Assembly (NCBI RefSeq): GCF_010119205.1
Contig: NZ_WRXM01000006.1
Span: 1 to 64,000 of the forward strand
DNA from: Haloarcula limicola
GTDB taxonomy: Archaea; Halobacteriota; Halobacteria; Halobacteriales; Haloarculaceae
DNA: 64,000 nt
Reading direction: 5' to 3'
A program made the translations under genes and the position numbers. This document shows positions 1 through 8,299 of this stretch, one piece after another (position 1 is the first letter of the stretch; each line of letters begins with the position of its first letter). The notes below the pieces were generated by a model. The model did no database searches and was not told where the DNA came from. It worked only from the letters and a program-made list of their open reading frames with translations.

Positions 1-82
1 CTCCTTTCATAGGTAGTCACCTTGGTGTTTCGTGCACATACTTATAAATTTTTTGACAGTTCTATTACGTGTCTATTAGTTT
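1..82. other. Intergenic edge with TATA-like element
   Basis: No gene is seen. An AT-rich stretch around 39-52 reads as a TATA-like element on either strand and could serve a gene lying left of the window. It also lies directly downstream of the ABC ATPase stop codon, so it may instead form part of that operon's terminator region. Confidence 0.3.
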
Positions 83-841
83 TCAGTCGGCCGACTGACG
101 GGCGCGTCCCATCATCATCCCGACAAGTTCGTCCTCGGTTACATCGGTCAGATCTTCGACGCCGACGAGCCGACCGGATGCGAGAATTGCAGCTCGGTCA
201 GCCACGTCGAACACCGCCTCTAGATTGTGGCTGATGAAGATTATCGTCACGTCCTGCTCGTTGAGCCGTTTGATGAGATCCAGCACGCGCTGGGTCGCGT
301 CCAGCGAGAGCGCGCTGGTCGGTTCATCGAGGATGACGATGTTTGGGTCCGACTGGAGCGCCCGCGCGATGGCGACGCTCTGTTGCTCTCCACCAGAGAA
401 GTTCTTGACCGCGGCGCTAGGATCCAAGTCCAATTCTAGGCGTGAGAGCAGTTTCGAGGCCTCTTGTTCCATTGCGTCGTCGTCAACGAACCTGAGGAGC
501 TGGCCCAGCGGGCCACCTTCCAGAATTTCGTTACCCAAGAAGATATTTTGAGCGACCGTCCGATTCGGCGCAATAGCGAGGTCCTGATAAACGGTCTCGA
601 TACCACGATCCTCGGCGTCATTGTAGTCTCCGATTTCTACTTCCTCGCCGCGGATATGGATGGTTCCACTGGTCTGTTGCAGGACGCCACTGATTATCTT
701 AATCAGAGTTGACTTGCCAGCACCGTTGTCGCCGACCAGCGCGAGAACCTCGTTCTCCTCGATACCGAATGAGACGTCCTCTAGCGCCTGAATCTGCCCG
801 AACTGCTTCGAGATACCATTTAGTTCGATAACACTGCTCAT
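83..841 (-). CDS. CUT2-type sugar ABC transporter ATP-binding protein
   Basis: This 252-residue protein is the ATP-hydrolysing subunit of a ribose/fructose-type importer, acting at the inner face of the membrane. Visible motifs are Walker A GDNGAGKST (about residues 37-45), the signature NFSGGEQQ, Walker B IVILDEPTSAL and the H-loop in FISHNLE. RbsA-type ATPases usually carry two fused ATPase domains (about 500 residues); this one has a single domain, as in the FrcA type, so it probably works as a homodimer. Its start overlaps the end of the permease gene by four bases, and the binding-protein gene lies just upstream, giving a three-gene operon read leftwards. The sugar cannot be told from the sequence. 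Confidence 0.93.
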   Translation of the reverse strand: MSSVIELNGISKQFGQIQALEDVSFGIEENEVLALVGDNGAGKSTLIKIISGVLQQTSGTIHIRGEEVEIGDYNDAEDRGIETVYQDLAIAPNRTVAQNIFLGNEILEGGPLGQLLRFVDDDAMEQEASKLLSRLELDLDPSAAVKNFSGGEQQSVAIARALQSDPNIVILDEPTSALSLDATQRVLDLIKRLNEQDVTIIFISHNLEAVFDVADRAAILASGRLVGVEDLTDVTEDELVGMMMGRARQSAD

Positions 842-1815
842 AGGAAGCTTCCCTCCTCATCTCTGTCACGGAGCGCAACGGCTGCGATGATAACAACGCC
901 ACGGATGAGCTGCTGCCAGCTAGATCCAAAGCCTAGCAGCGTGAGACCGTTGTCAATGACGCTGATTAGCAACGCGCCGAGTATCGTCCCCGCAATGCTT
1001 CCGCGTCCACCGAACAACGAGGTCCCACCGATGATGACGGCGGCAATGACCGCGAGTTCGATTCCTGAGGCCATATCCGCACGGGCTGCACCGAGTCGGC
1101 CGATAAACAGCAGGCCAGCGATACCAGCGGCTAGTCCAGCCAGCGCCAGTGTCATAATCTTCACGCGGTCAGTGTTGATACCCGAGTAGCGGGCTGCCTG
1201 TTCAGAGTCACCGGTAGCGTAAACATGGCGGCCAAACCGTGTCCGCCAGAGTGCGACACCCGCGACGATTGCCAGCCCCAGCGCCCACAGAATGAGCGTT
1301 GGAACTGGGCCGACTGTCCCACCAAACACCGTCTCGAAAGCAGGATTTCGGACAATAATTGGTTCCTGCTGGGAAACGATAAACGCGGCCCCGCGTGCGA
1401 TGCCTAGCGTACCGATAGTCACGATAAACGACGGAATCCCGAACCGAATGGTCACGAGCCCATTCATAACCCCGAAGCCGAATCCGACTGCTAGCCCGAC
1501 GACTGCGCCGGCAAACGGGCCGACAGCGTTGATCACCAGCCCGGCCGAAACAGCGCTCAGCGCCATCACGCCGCCAATAGAGACGTCTATCTCCGCGCTG
1601 ATGATGACATAGGTCATCCCTAGTCCGAGGACGATAACGATAGCCGTCTGTCTGATGATATTCACGAAGTTCCCGACAGAGAAGAAAACAGGACTAGCTA
1701 CGCCAAAGATGGCACCAAGGAGCACGATGGCGCCGACCAAGAGTCCGAGTTCACCGAACCGTCCCAGTCGCTCGCTGACGACTTGACTGATCTCTGAAGT
1801 TGAGGTAGCTGCCAT
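838..1815 (-). CDS. CUT2-type sugar ABC transporter permease
   Basis: The product is a 325-residue integral membrane protein with eight to ten hydrophobic segments, matching the RbsC/AraH/XylH permease family (BPD_transp_2). The conserved loop region with ITIGTLGIARG and the glycine-rich stretch GGTSLFGGRGSIAGT are typical of RbsC proteins. It lies between the ATPase gene, which it overlaps by four bases, and the binding-protein gene eight bases upstream, so the three are translated together. It would form the sugar path across the membrane with the downstream ATPase. Family assignment is secure; substrate is unknown. Confidence 0.93.
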   Translation of the reverse strand: MAATSTSEISQVVSERLGRFGELGLLVGAIVLLGAIFGVASPVFFSVGNFVNIIRQTAIVIVLGLGMTYVIISAEIDVSIGGVMALSAVSAGLVINAVGPFAGAVVGLAVGFGFGVMNGLVTIRFGIPSFIVTIGTLGIARGAAFIVSQQEPIIVRNPAFETVFGGTVGPVPTLILWALGLAIVAGVALWRTRFGRHVYATGDSEQAARYSGINTDRVKIMTLALAGLAAGIAGLLFIGRLGAARADMASGIELAVIAAVIIGGTSLFGGRGSIAGTILGALLISVIDNGLTLLGFGSSWQQLIRGVVIIAAVALRDRDEEGSFL

Positions 1816-1822
1816 CAGTATG

Positions 1823-3007
1823 TTACTCGAAGTGTTTTGTGACCTTTTCAGGTGGTTCTTCCTTCAAGATTTTCGGGTACATCTCCAGCAGATTCTGTCG
1901 TGCCACCGGCGGCGATGGCAGGCCGATGTACGGTGGGGTTTCCTTCCCAAGGAACGCCTTCGCCATCATGTCGACTTCGGTTAGTCCCTGCGCGTACGGT
2001 TGTTGTGATCCTACACCCTTGAGTGGGGACCGTTCGGCCATTAATACGGCGCTTCGGGTCCCCAAGTCACATGATGTGACTGGGATGTCTGCGCTCTGCT
2101 GGCGGATAGCTTGGATTGCCTGTGCGCCGGGTGCATCAACCCATGGCGCCCAGAGACCCGCGGCGTCGGGGTTGGCCGTCAGTGCGTCCTGTGCAACTTG
2201 TAGGACTTTGCCAGTGTCGGTGAATCCGTACTGCTCCAATTGATAGTTGCCGCTCTCTTCAAGGACCTGCTTTGCTCCCGTTTCCCGTTCATCGACGACA
2301 TAGAACGGGACATCATACGTGAGGAAGATGATTTTCCCGGAATCGACGAGTTCGGTCATCATTCGGCCGCCGATAGTCCCCATTCCACGGTTGTCAGCCG
2401 CTACGAGGCCCGCATAATCCGAGGGATGTTGAAATCCCTCCGGGACATTATCCATGAAGACGAGCTCCTTGCCAGCGTCAAGAACGGCCTGATAGGCGTC
2501 AGTCGTCGCCGCTGTGTCAGTTGGAATAGAGAATACACCGTCAACGTTGTCCTTCTCTGCAACCGTCTGTAGGACGTTGCTTTGCTTTTCTGGTGAAAAG
2601 TCGGGATAGTGGATACCCGTAATGTTCATCCCCAGTTCACCGGCGCGCTTCTTGATAGCCTCGCGTTGGAGCCTGACCCAGGTATCACCTTTGTAATGGA
2701 ATACAATCTCAACGTTGAATTCTTGGTTTTTAACTTCCGAAACCTCGGAGTCGGAAAGCGCGACCGATTTCGGCGGACTTGCCTCCGTTCCGTTTGGACC
2801 TTGGCCGACTAGCCCTTTGGGATCTATCGCGTCGAGATCGAATAGTGGCCCGTCACTGGCGGTGCTACCACTCGTGCTGCCGCCACCACTATCAGTTGTT
2901 CCGTCACCACCATCACTACCATCTCCAGAACAGCCAGCAATCCCGATACCAACACCGGTGGCACCAATACGTTGCAAGAATTTGCGACGATTGTATCTAC
3001 TTGTCAT
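1823..3007 (-). CDS. CUT2-type sugar-binding lipoprotein (periplasmic-binding fold)
   Basis: This 394-residue protein is the substrate-binding lipoprotein of the importer encoded downstream. The N-terminus has a twin-arginine-like stretch (NRRKFLQRIG) followed by a hydrophobic run and a lipobox ending in AGC, then a Gly/Ser/Asp-rich linker, as usual for haloarchaeal lipoproteins. The rest fits the Peripla_BP_4 (ribose-binding) fold: a segment with VEIVFHYKGDTWVRLQ starts domain 1, and AADNRGMGTIGGRMM resembles the ligand-contact region. It is the first gene of the operon. A TATA-like stretch lies at 3041-3055 on this strand. It shares obvious similarity along its length with the divergent gene at 3218. 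Confidence 0.92.
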   Translation of the reverse strand: MTSRYNRRKFLQRIGATGVGIGIAGCSGDGSDGGDGTTDSGGGSTSGSTASDGPLFDLDAIDPKGLVGQGPNGTEASPPKSVALSDSEVSEVKNQEFNVEIVFHYKGDTWVRLQREAIKKRAGELGMNITGIHYPDFSPEKQSNVLQTVAEKDNVDGVFSIPTDTAATTDAYQAVLDAGKELVFMDNVPEGFQHPSDYAGLVAADNRGMGTIGGRMMTELVDSGKIIFLTYDVPFYVVDERETGAKQVLEESGNYQLEQYGFTDTGKVLQVAQDALTANPDAAGLWAPWVDAPGAQAIQAIRQQSADIPVTSCDLGTRSAVLMAERSPLKGVGSQQPYAQGLTEVDMMAKAFLGKETPPYIGLPSPPVARQNLLEMYPKILKEEPPEKVTKHFE

Positions 3008-3040
3008 ATTCTCGCCTCAAGAGTCGTGTTTGAGATAACC

Positions 3041-3055
3041 GTATTTATAATTTTT
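3041..3055 (-). promoter_or_regulatory. TATA-like promoter of the CUT2 operon
   Basis: AT-rich stretch reading AATTATAAATAC on the minus strand, 35-45 bases before the binding-protein start codon, consistent with a short-leader haloarchaeal promoter. The spacing is somewhat longer than for the leaderless genes elsewhere in the window. Confidence 0.45.
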
Positions 3056-3217
3056 GTTATTGCAGGTAGTTCGGGTTCCGGTAAGCGAGAATTCTGCACA
3101 CAAGAACAAGGCGTATCCTTTTGTCGTCTGTCACTCTAGGATCGTCGTTATTCAGTCGTCTACGTAGGTCCATCACGTCCAAAAAATCTATTAGCTGACC
3201 GTGACAACCACGAGCCA

Positions 3218-4237
3218 ATGAAAACAGTACTCTCTGGAAACCCAGTCGGTAAAGGACCCAACGGAGCATCCCCGATGTCAGCCGAACAGGTAGCTCTTTC
3301 AGGGGATGACATTGAGAGGCTTCGCCGCGGCGACTACACGGTCGCTATTGTCTTTCATTATCTCAAAACAGATTACGTACGACTGCAGCGGGAGGGACTC
3401 GAAGAGCGATTCGAGGAACTCGGGATTACTGTTGAAGGTGTCTACGGGGCGGACTTCGATGCGACCAAACAGACCGAGGTTCTCAACACGCTCGCGGAGC
3501 GCGACATTGACGCGCTCGTCTCGATCCCAATAGACGAGATTGCGACGGCTGACGCCTACCGAAACGTCGCGGAATCAGGAACGGATATCGTCTTTATAGA
3601 CAACGTTCCACAGGGGTTCGAACACCCCACAGACTACGCCGGGACCGTCTCGTCGGACAACCGGGGATTAGGCATCTTTGCTGGTCGTTTTCTCCGTGAC
3701 ACTGTCGTCAGGGGGGAGGTCGGCATAATCAAACTGGATGCCCCGTTCTATGTGACTTCGGCGCGAGAAGGTGGGGCACGCGAGATCCTTGAAGCGGCGG
3801 AAGACATCGAACTCGTCGCCGAAGCTGGATTCACCGATCCCGACGATGTCTACGAACTTACCGAAGAGATGCTGGTTTCAAATCCCGACATTGAGGGCCT
3901 GTTCGTGAGTTGGGGTGATCCACCGGGAATGCAGGCGGCTGCCGCCGTCTCTGACCTCGGGATGGACCACGTCTCTATTACGACGACAGACCTGAGTGTG
4001 GAAACGACGAAGAGTATCGCTAGCGACGGGCCAATAATTGCCACTGGCGGTCAGTTCCCATACCAACAAGGGCAGATCGAGGCCAATATGATCGGAAATT
4101 CGCTACTGGCGAACAGCACCCCTCCGTTCATCGCCTCAGGTGTCCTCCCGATTCACCGCGGGAACCTCCTCGACCTGTATCCAAAGTACTTCCAGACTGA
4201 CCCCCCAGAAGAGATTACGGCCTACTTCAACCAGTAA
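3218..4237 (+). CDS. Sugar-binding-protein paralog without a signal peptide
   Basis: This 339-residue protein is homologous along nearly its whole length to the binding lipoprotein encoded divergently at 1823-3007: both share the GPNG start, (V/I)AIVFHY..., FIDNVPQGF/FMDNVPEGF, SDNRG and the ending NLLDLYPK...PPEEIT. Unlike that protein it begins directly at the mature domain (MKTVLSGNPVGKGPNGAS) with no twin-arginine motif, hydrophobic segment or lipobox. No earlier in-frame start that would add a signal was found. It is therefore predicted to stay in the cytoplasm, where it could act as a sugar sensor or be a decayed, truncated duplicate. The reading frame is intact, which favours function. 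A TATA-like stretch lies at about 3184-3195. Confidence 0.85.
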   Translation: MKTVLSGNPVGKGPNGASPMSAEQVALSGDDIERLRRGDYTVAIVFHYLKTDYVRLQREGLEERFEELGITVEGVYGADFDATKQTEVLNTLAERDIDALVSIPIDEIATADAYRNVAESGTDIVFIDNVPQGFEHPTDYAGTVSSDNRGLGIFAGRFLRDTVVRGEVGIIKLDAPFYVTSAREGGAREILEAAEDIELVAEAGFTDPDDVYELTEEMLVSNPDIEGLFVSWGDPPGMQAAAAVSDLGMDHVSITTTDLSVETTKSIASDGPIIATGGQFPYQQGQIEANMIGNSLLANSTPPFIASGVLPIHRGNLLDLYPKYFQTDPPEEITAYFNQ

Positions 4238-4736
4238 CGCTCTGGAATCTGTCTGTCACCGTGTTTCCTCCTAGCGAACGTCGCTGATTTCCCTATATTC
4301 GTAACATCGGTACGTTCGTTATCCGACCTCAAGCGGGTTCGGCAGCGTAATAACACATGTACCTACATTATTTCTAACTTCTAAGCACGACAGCGACACT
4401 CACTACCCTCCTTCGACTTGTCCCCCAGCTCGGAGCGAATGACACGACAGTGTTCTCTGCGAGGAAACGACTAGCACTGTTCGTCGAGCATAGTTTCACC
4501 GTACCAATATGCGATCACGGAGGTATCTATCCGTGTCACCTGTTCCCGCGGCTGTATGGTACCATACAGTTATTCGCTGCTCGCGAACCCCTGCTGTATC
4601 AGGTTCTACGGTTCGACTGTTCCTTCTCAGCAGTAGCTACGGCACACATTTCTCGTGTAATCCGTGAGGACGAACTCCGCAAGCGTCGGGAATCTATGTC
4701 GTTTCGGAACGAGTTGGCGTAAAAGACCGGTGCGGG
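4238..4736. other. 500-bp intergenic region between convergent genes
   Basis: Lies between the stop of the signal-less binding protein and the stop of the MalK-like gene. A 90-codon frame (4450-4722, +) has no recognisable content and is not called. The only clear structure is a perfect palindrome at 4552-4569. Confidence 0.5.
4552..4569. repeat. 18-bp perfect palindrome
   Basis: The bases CTGTATGGT are followed directly by ACCATACAG, their exact reverse complement, with no loop. A loop-free palindrome suits a dimeric DNA-binding protein better than an RNA terminator. No gene start is obviously under its control. Confidence 0.6.
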
Positions 4737-5879
4737 TCAGCCTGCGATTCCGCCACCCTGGACCGATCTGTCCTCGGGGACGGTCCGCGTCCGCACCGCC
4801 TCACCTGTCTCCGTCTCGAAGAGATGGAGTCGGTCGTCAGGGAACCGCATTACGACAGTTTCTCCAGCGGTGAACACCCGCTCGCCCTCAACTGTCGCGG
4901 TGATTTCCGTCGTGCCGACGGTCAGGTAGACGTACGAAAGGTCGCCCATCGGTTCTACGACATCGACTGTCGCCTCGATAGCGTCGGCTTCCTCGGTTGC
5001 CCCCTTTTCCAGTATGACGTCTTCGGGCCTGATACCAAGTGTGACTGACTGCATCCCACCGATCGTGTCGGTGAGCGATGGCATAACTGGGAGGGTGAAC
5101 GAATCGTGTCGGAGTGTCTCGCCGTCCACGGACATGTCGAGGAAGTTCATCGACGGCGATCCGATGAACCCTGCGACAAATCGGTTCGCCGGTGCGTAGT
5201 AACACTCTAGCGGTGACCCTATCTGCTGCAGTTCGCCATCGTTGAGGATAGCGATTCGGTCCGCCATCGTCATCGCCTCTGTCTGGTCGTGGGTCACGTA
5301 GACTGTCGTCGTCCCCAGTTCCGACTGGAGACTCTGGAGTTCGGTCCGCATCTGCGTCCGGAGCTTCGCGTCCAGGTTTGACAACGGCTCGTCCATGAGG
5401 AACACCGCCGGGTCGCGGACGATCGCCCGTCCGAGCGCAACTCGCTGTTGCTGGCCGCCGGAGAGTTCCCCGGGCCGCTTCTCCAGTAGCGGTTCGATGC
5501 CCATCAACTCGGCCGCGGACTCGACGCGGTCTTCGATTTCGGAGTCAGTGTACTCGCCGGACATCTTCAGTCCGAACGACATGTTTTCCCGAGCGGTCAT
5601 GTGGGGGTACAGTGCGTAGTTCTGGAACACCATCGCGATGTTGCGCTCACGAGGATTCTTGTCCGTGACTATGTCGTCGCCGATAGCGATAGTCCCTTCA
5701 CTCACAGATTCGAGGCCGGCGATACACCGCAGGGTCGTGGATTTCCCACAGCCCGACGGGCCGACGAGGACGAGGAACTCGCCGTCACGTATCTCGATGT
5801 CGAGGTCAGAGACAGCGACGATGTCTCCACCGTCGTCATCGTACACCTTCCTCATCCGATCGATAGTAACAGACGCCAT
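4737..5879 (-). CDS. CUT1-type sugar ABC transporter ATPase (MalK/UgpC family)
   Basis: This 380-residue protein energises the carbohydrate importer whose binding protein and permeases lie at 6804-10059. It has Walker A GPSGCGKSTT, Q-loop region MVFQNYALYPH, signature LSGGQQQRVALGRA, Walker B FLMDEPLSNLDAKLR and H-loop YVTHDQTEA. The C-terminal 140 residues are the TOBE-type regulatory domain of MalK/UgpC proteins (ESVTLGIRPEDV-like segment present as QSVTLGIRPEDVILE). Length is normal for the family. It follows the TIM-barrel isomerase gene by three bases, so the two form an operon divergent from the transporter genes. Confidence 0.95.
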   Translation of the reverse strand: MASVTIDRMRKVYDDDGGDIVAVSDLDIEIRDGEFLVLVGPSGCGKSTTLRCIAGLESVSEGTIAIGDDIVTDKNPRERNIAMVFQNYALYPHMTARENMSFGLKMSGEYTDSEIEDRVESAAELMGIEPLLEKRPGELSGGQQQRVALGRAIVRDPAVFLMDEPLSNLDAKLRTQMRTELQSLQSELGTTTVYVTHDQTEAMTMADRIAILNDGELQQIGSPLECYYAPANRFVAGFIGSPSMNFLDMSVDGETLRHDSFTLPVMPSLTDTIGGMQSVTLGIRPEDVILEKGATEEADAIEATVDVVEPMGDLSYVYLTVGTTEITATVEGERVFTAGETVVMRFPDDRLHLFETETGEAVRTRTVPEDRSVQGGGIAG

Positions 5880-5882
5880 GGG

Positions 5883-6707
5883 TTATTCCAGCATTGCGGA
5901 GAGGTTCTCGCGAGTGGTGTATGCCGCTTCGTCGGGGTCGAGATGGCCACCGAATATCTCTGCGGTATAGTGACCATCGTAGCCGATGTCGTCCAACTTG
6001 TCGAACATCGCGCGGAAGGAAAGGTCGCCCTCACCCGGCGGGAGTCGGTCGGTGTCAGCAAGGTGCAGGTGGGCGAGGTCCTCGCCCAGTTCCTCGATGT
6101 ACGCGGCTGGGGACTCCCCCCGGTGAGTGGCGTGTGCGGTGTCCATCATCGCCGCCGCGCTGGGGGAGTCGACCTCTTCCAGCAGTCGCAGCTGCTGTTG
6201 GGTCGTCTCGATGAGGTTGACGTCGGCAGCGTTGGCCTCGATAGCGATCGTCTTACCGCTTTTCTCAGCGGCGTCGAGAACGTCCTCGAGAATATTACGC
6301 TGATTGGCCCACGCATCTTCGAAGCGTTGCCCCTGTAATCGCCACCCGCCGACCCAGATGACCGTATCGCTATCGAAGGCTTCGGCGACGTCGAGACAGC
6401 CCATGTAATGCTCGCGAGCTGCCGCCCGTTCTTCTTCGAGCGGGCTTGCCGGGTTGGGACCGGGCCCACCGCCCAGTGCTGGACAAATGCTCGAAACCGT
6501 CAGATCGCTCGCGTCCAATCGTTCCTGAATCGATGCCTGACGGTCGTCATTCATGTACTGTGGCCACGCGTGTGGCGATGCGGCGCCGAACTCGATAGAG
6601 TCGAACCCCGCGTCGTCAACGTGGTCGATCGTGTCTTCCAGCGTGTAACTCGGTGTCCATACTGGGAAACTAGCGTACAGCCAAGTGTTGATGCCTAGTC
6701 GAACCAT
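5883..6707 (-). CDS. Sugar phosphate isomerase/epimerase family TIM-barrel protein
   Basis: The 274-residue product belongs to the xylose isomerase-like TIM-barrel family (AP endonuclease 2 fold). Visible family features are the N-terminal strand GINTWLYASFP, FDSIEFGA, the metal-ligand region IAIEANAADVNLI, MMDTAHATHRGE, LAHLHLADTD and the final AEIFGG. Such enzymes isomerise or epimerise sugars or inositols with a divalent metal. The start at MVRLGINTW was preferred to an upstream in-frame codon at 6770 because a TATA box at 6734-6741 sits 30 bases ahead, which gives a leaderless transcript. It precedes the MalK-like gene by three bases. The exact substrate is unknown. Confidence 0.88.
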   Translation of the reverse strand: MVRLGINTWLYASFPVWTPSYTLEDTIDHVDDAGFDSIEFGAASPHAWPQYMNDDRQASIQERLDASDLTVSSICPALGGGPGPNPASPLEEERAAAREHYMGCLDVAEAFDSDTVIWVGGWRLQGQRFEDAWANQRNILEDVLDAAEKSGKTIAIEANAADVNLIETTQQQLRLLEEVDSPSAAAMMDTAHATHRGESPAAYIEELGEDLAHLHLADTDRLPPGEGDLSFRAMFDKLDDIGYDGHYTAEIFGGHLDPDEAAYTTRENLSAMLE

Positions 6708-6733
6708 CGCACGTATGAGATGCTGACCCATCG

Positions 6734-6741
6734 TATATAAA
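6734..6741 (-). promoter_or_regulatory. TATA box of the isomerase-MalK operon
   Basis: Reads TTTATATA on the minus strand, centred 30 bases before the chosen start codon at 6707. The spacing predicts a leaderless mRNA and decides the start. Confidence 0.65.
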
Positions 6742-6772
6742 TATTTTCCAGTAAGGTGGATTGTACCCAAAC

Positions 6773-6784
6773 AATTATATACTA
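6773..6784 (+). promoter_or_regulatory. TATA box of the CUT1 binding-protein operon
   Basis: Reads AATTATATACTA, centred about 26 bases before the start codon at 6804. It is only some 30 bases from the divergent TATA box at 6734-6741, so the two operons share one compact control region. Confidence 0.6.
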
Positions 6785-6803
6785 ATATTGGTATCGCTTA
6801 GGT

Positions 6804-8294
6804 ATGCGTCGCAGTGACAGCCAGCGCACAGTAGAGAGTACAACGAAGACTACCGCCAGCCACCGCCGGACGTTCTTGAAAGGCAGCGCCGCCGGTGCGG
6901 CCGCACTCCTCTCGGGGTGTATCGGTTGGGGAGACAATGGGAATGGTAGTGGCGATGGAGGGACGGGGACGGGCGGAACCGTGACCGACGGCAGCGGTGA
7001 CGAAGACCTCGCGGGGACGACCATCAACATGCTGGAGTACGCCGCCGCGCAGGCGGAGGCGACCCAGCAGGTCCTGCCGCAGTTCGAGGAGGAGACAGGT
7101 ATCACTGTCAACTTAGAGACGGCGCCCTACGGCGACCTCATCTCTAAACAGTTCACGTCACTCGAAGGCTCCTCCGGGAGCTACGACGTCATCGACGTCG
7201 ACGTCCCGTACTGGCCCGCATTCGTCAGTAACGACTGGATCCAGCCACTGAACAACCGCCTCGCCCAGAGTGACTTACCACAGTCAGACTTTCTCCAGCG
7301 CGTTTGGGACGATACCGTCGTCTGGGGAACCCCTGATGACTACCTGAACCTCGAAGCGGGCAACATCATGGGCATCCCGTATCAGCCCAACGTCCTCACG
7401 CTGTACTACCGGAAAGACCTGTACAACGAGGCCGGACTCTCGCCGCCACAGACCCTCGCAGACTACCAGCGGGTCGCACGAGAACTGACTGACCCCGACC
7501 AGAACCGCTACGGCATGGCGATGATGGCCAAAGAACACGAATCGCTCCTCGTTGAGTGGAAGAGCATGCTGTATGCCCGCGGCGGTCGGTTTTTCGAGGG
7601 CGAGACTATCGAGGACGCACCATTCGGTATCAGTGAGTCGTGGAATCCCGTCTTCGACAACCAGACTGCCATAGATACGCTGAAGTACTACAAAGAACTC
7701 GTCGAGGCGGACTACACGCCTGACGGCGTCACAAGCTGGGACTGGACGGACGTCACGCAGAACTTCATCCAGGGACGCCTCGCCACCGGGCAAGCGTTCT
7801 CCAGTACGGCCCGCGTCGCAAACGACCCCGAACAGTCAGAAGTTGCAGGTAAGGTCGGCTACGCCCCCTACCCCGGCTCTGACATCTCTGGAACCATGCT
7901 TCGACGTCCACACTACGGGACGTGGTCGCTCGCCATCCCAAAGAATTCACAGAAGAAACGCGCCGCGTGGCGGTTCATCGAGTGGCTCTCCAGTACGGAC
8001 GTGCAGATTGAGCGCGCTCGCTACGGGGCTCAGCCGAGTCGTCAGTCCGCGTACGACCACCTCACCCAGTCGGGCAACGAAGTGTTCCAGACCTCGCCCG
8101 CATTCTTCCAAGCATTGTACGAGGGACTCACGGAGTACGGTATCGGCCGACCAAAAATCAAAGGTTACTTCGAGTGGTCCAGCACGATGCAGAAGTGGCT
8201 GACCCGTTCGATTACCCAGGGCATGGATCCACAGAAGGCTCTGTCGAACGCCGCCGACGATACCCGCCAGCTCTTGGAAGAACAAGGCTACTGA
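6804..8294 (+). CDS. CUT1-type sugar-binding lipoprotein (family 1 solute-binding)
   Basis: This 496-residue lipoprotein captures the sugar for the importer encoded just downstream. The signal has a twin-arginine motif (HRRTFLKGS), an alanine-rich hydrophobic run and the lipobox LLSGC, followed by a Gly/Asp/Thr linker. The mature part matches SBP_bac_1: LEYAAAQAEATQQVLPQFEEE, ETGITVNLETAPYGDL, a YYRKDLYNEAGL segment and WSLAIPKNSQ near the C-terminal lobe. It is the first gene of a three-gene operon; the permease starts six bases after its stop. The matching ATPase lies in the divergent operon. Confidence 0.94.
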   Translation: MRRSDSQRTVESTTKTTASHRRTFLKGSAAGAAALLSGCIGWGDNGNGSGDGGTGTGGTVTDGSGDEDLAGTTINMLEYAAAQAEATQQVLPQFEEETGITVNLETAPYGDLISKQFTSLEGSSGSYDVIDVDVPYWPAFVSNDWIQPLNNRLAQSDLPQSDFLQRVWDDTVVWGTPDDYLNLEAGNIMGIPYQPNVLTLYYRKDLYNEAGLSPPQTLADYQRVARELTDPDQNRYGMAMMAKEHESLLVEWKSMLYARGGRFFEGETIEDAPFGISESWNPVFDNQTAIDTLKYYKELVEADYTPDGVTSWDWTDVTQNFIQGRLATGQAFSSTARVANDPEQSEVAGKVGYAPYPGSDISGTMLRRPHYGTWSLAIPKNSQKKRAAWRFIEWLSSTDVQIERARYGAQPSRQSAYDHLTQSGNEVFQTSPAFFQALYEGLTEYGIGRPKIKGYFEWSSTMQKWLTRSITQGMDPQKALSNAADDTRQLLEEQGY

Positions 8295-8299
8295 AACCG

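Noticed and set aside
4450-4722. 90-codon frame between convergent sugar genes
   Set aside because: No recognisable motif, basic and Cys/Arg-rich composition unlike haloarchaeal proteins, and no promoter seen.
5601-6338. 245-codon plus-strand frame
   Set aside because: Shadow of the MalK-like and isomerase genes, with no family-like sequence.
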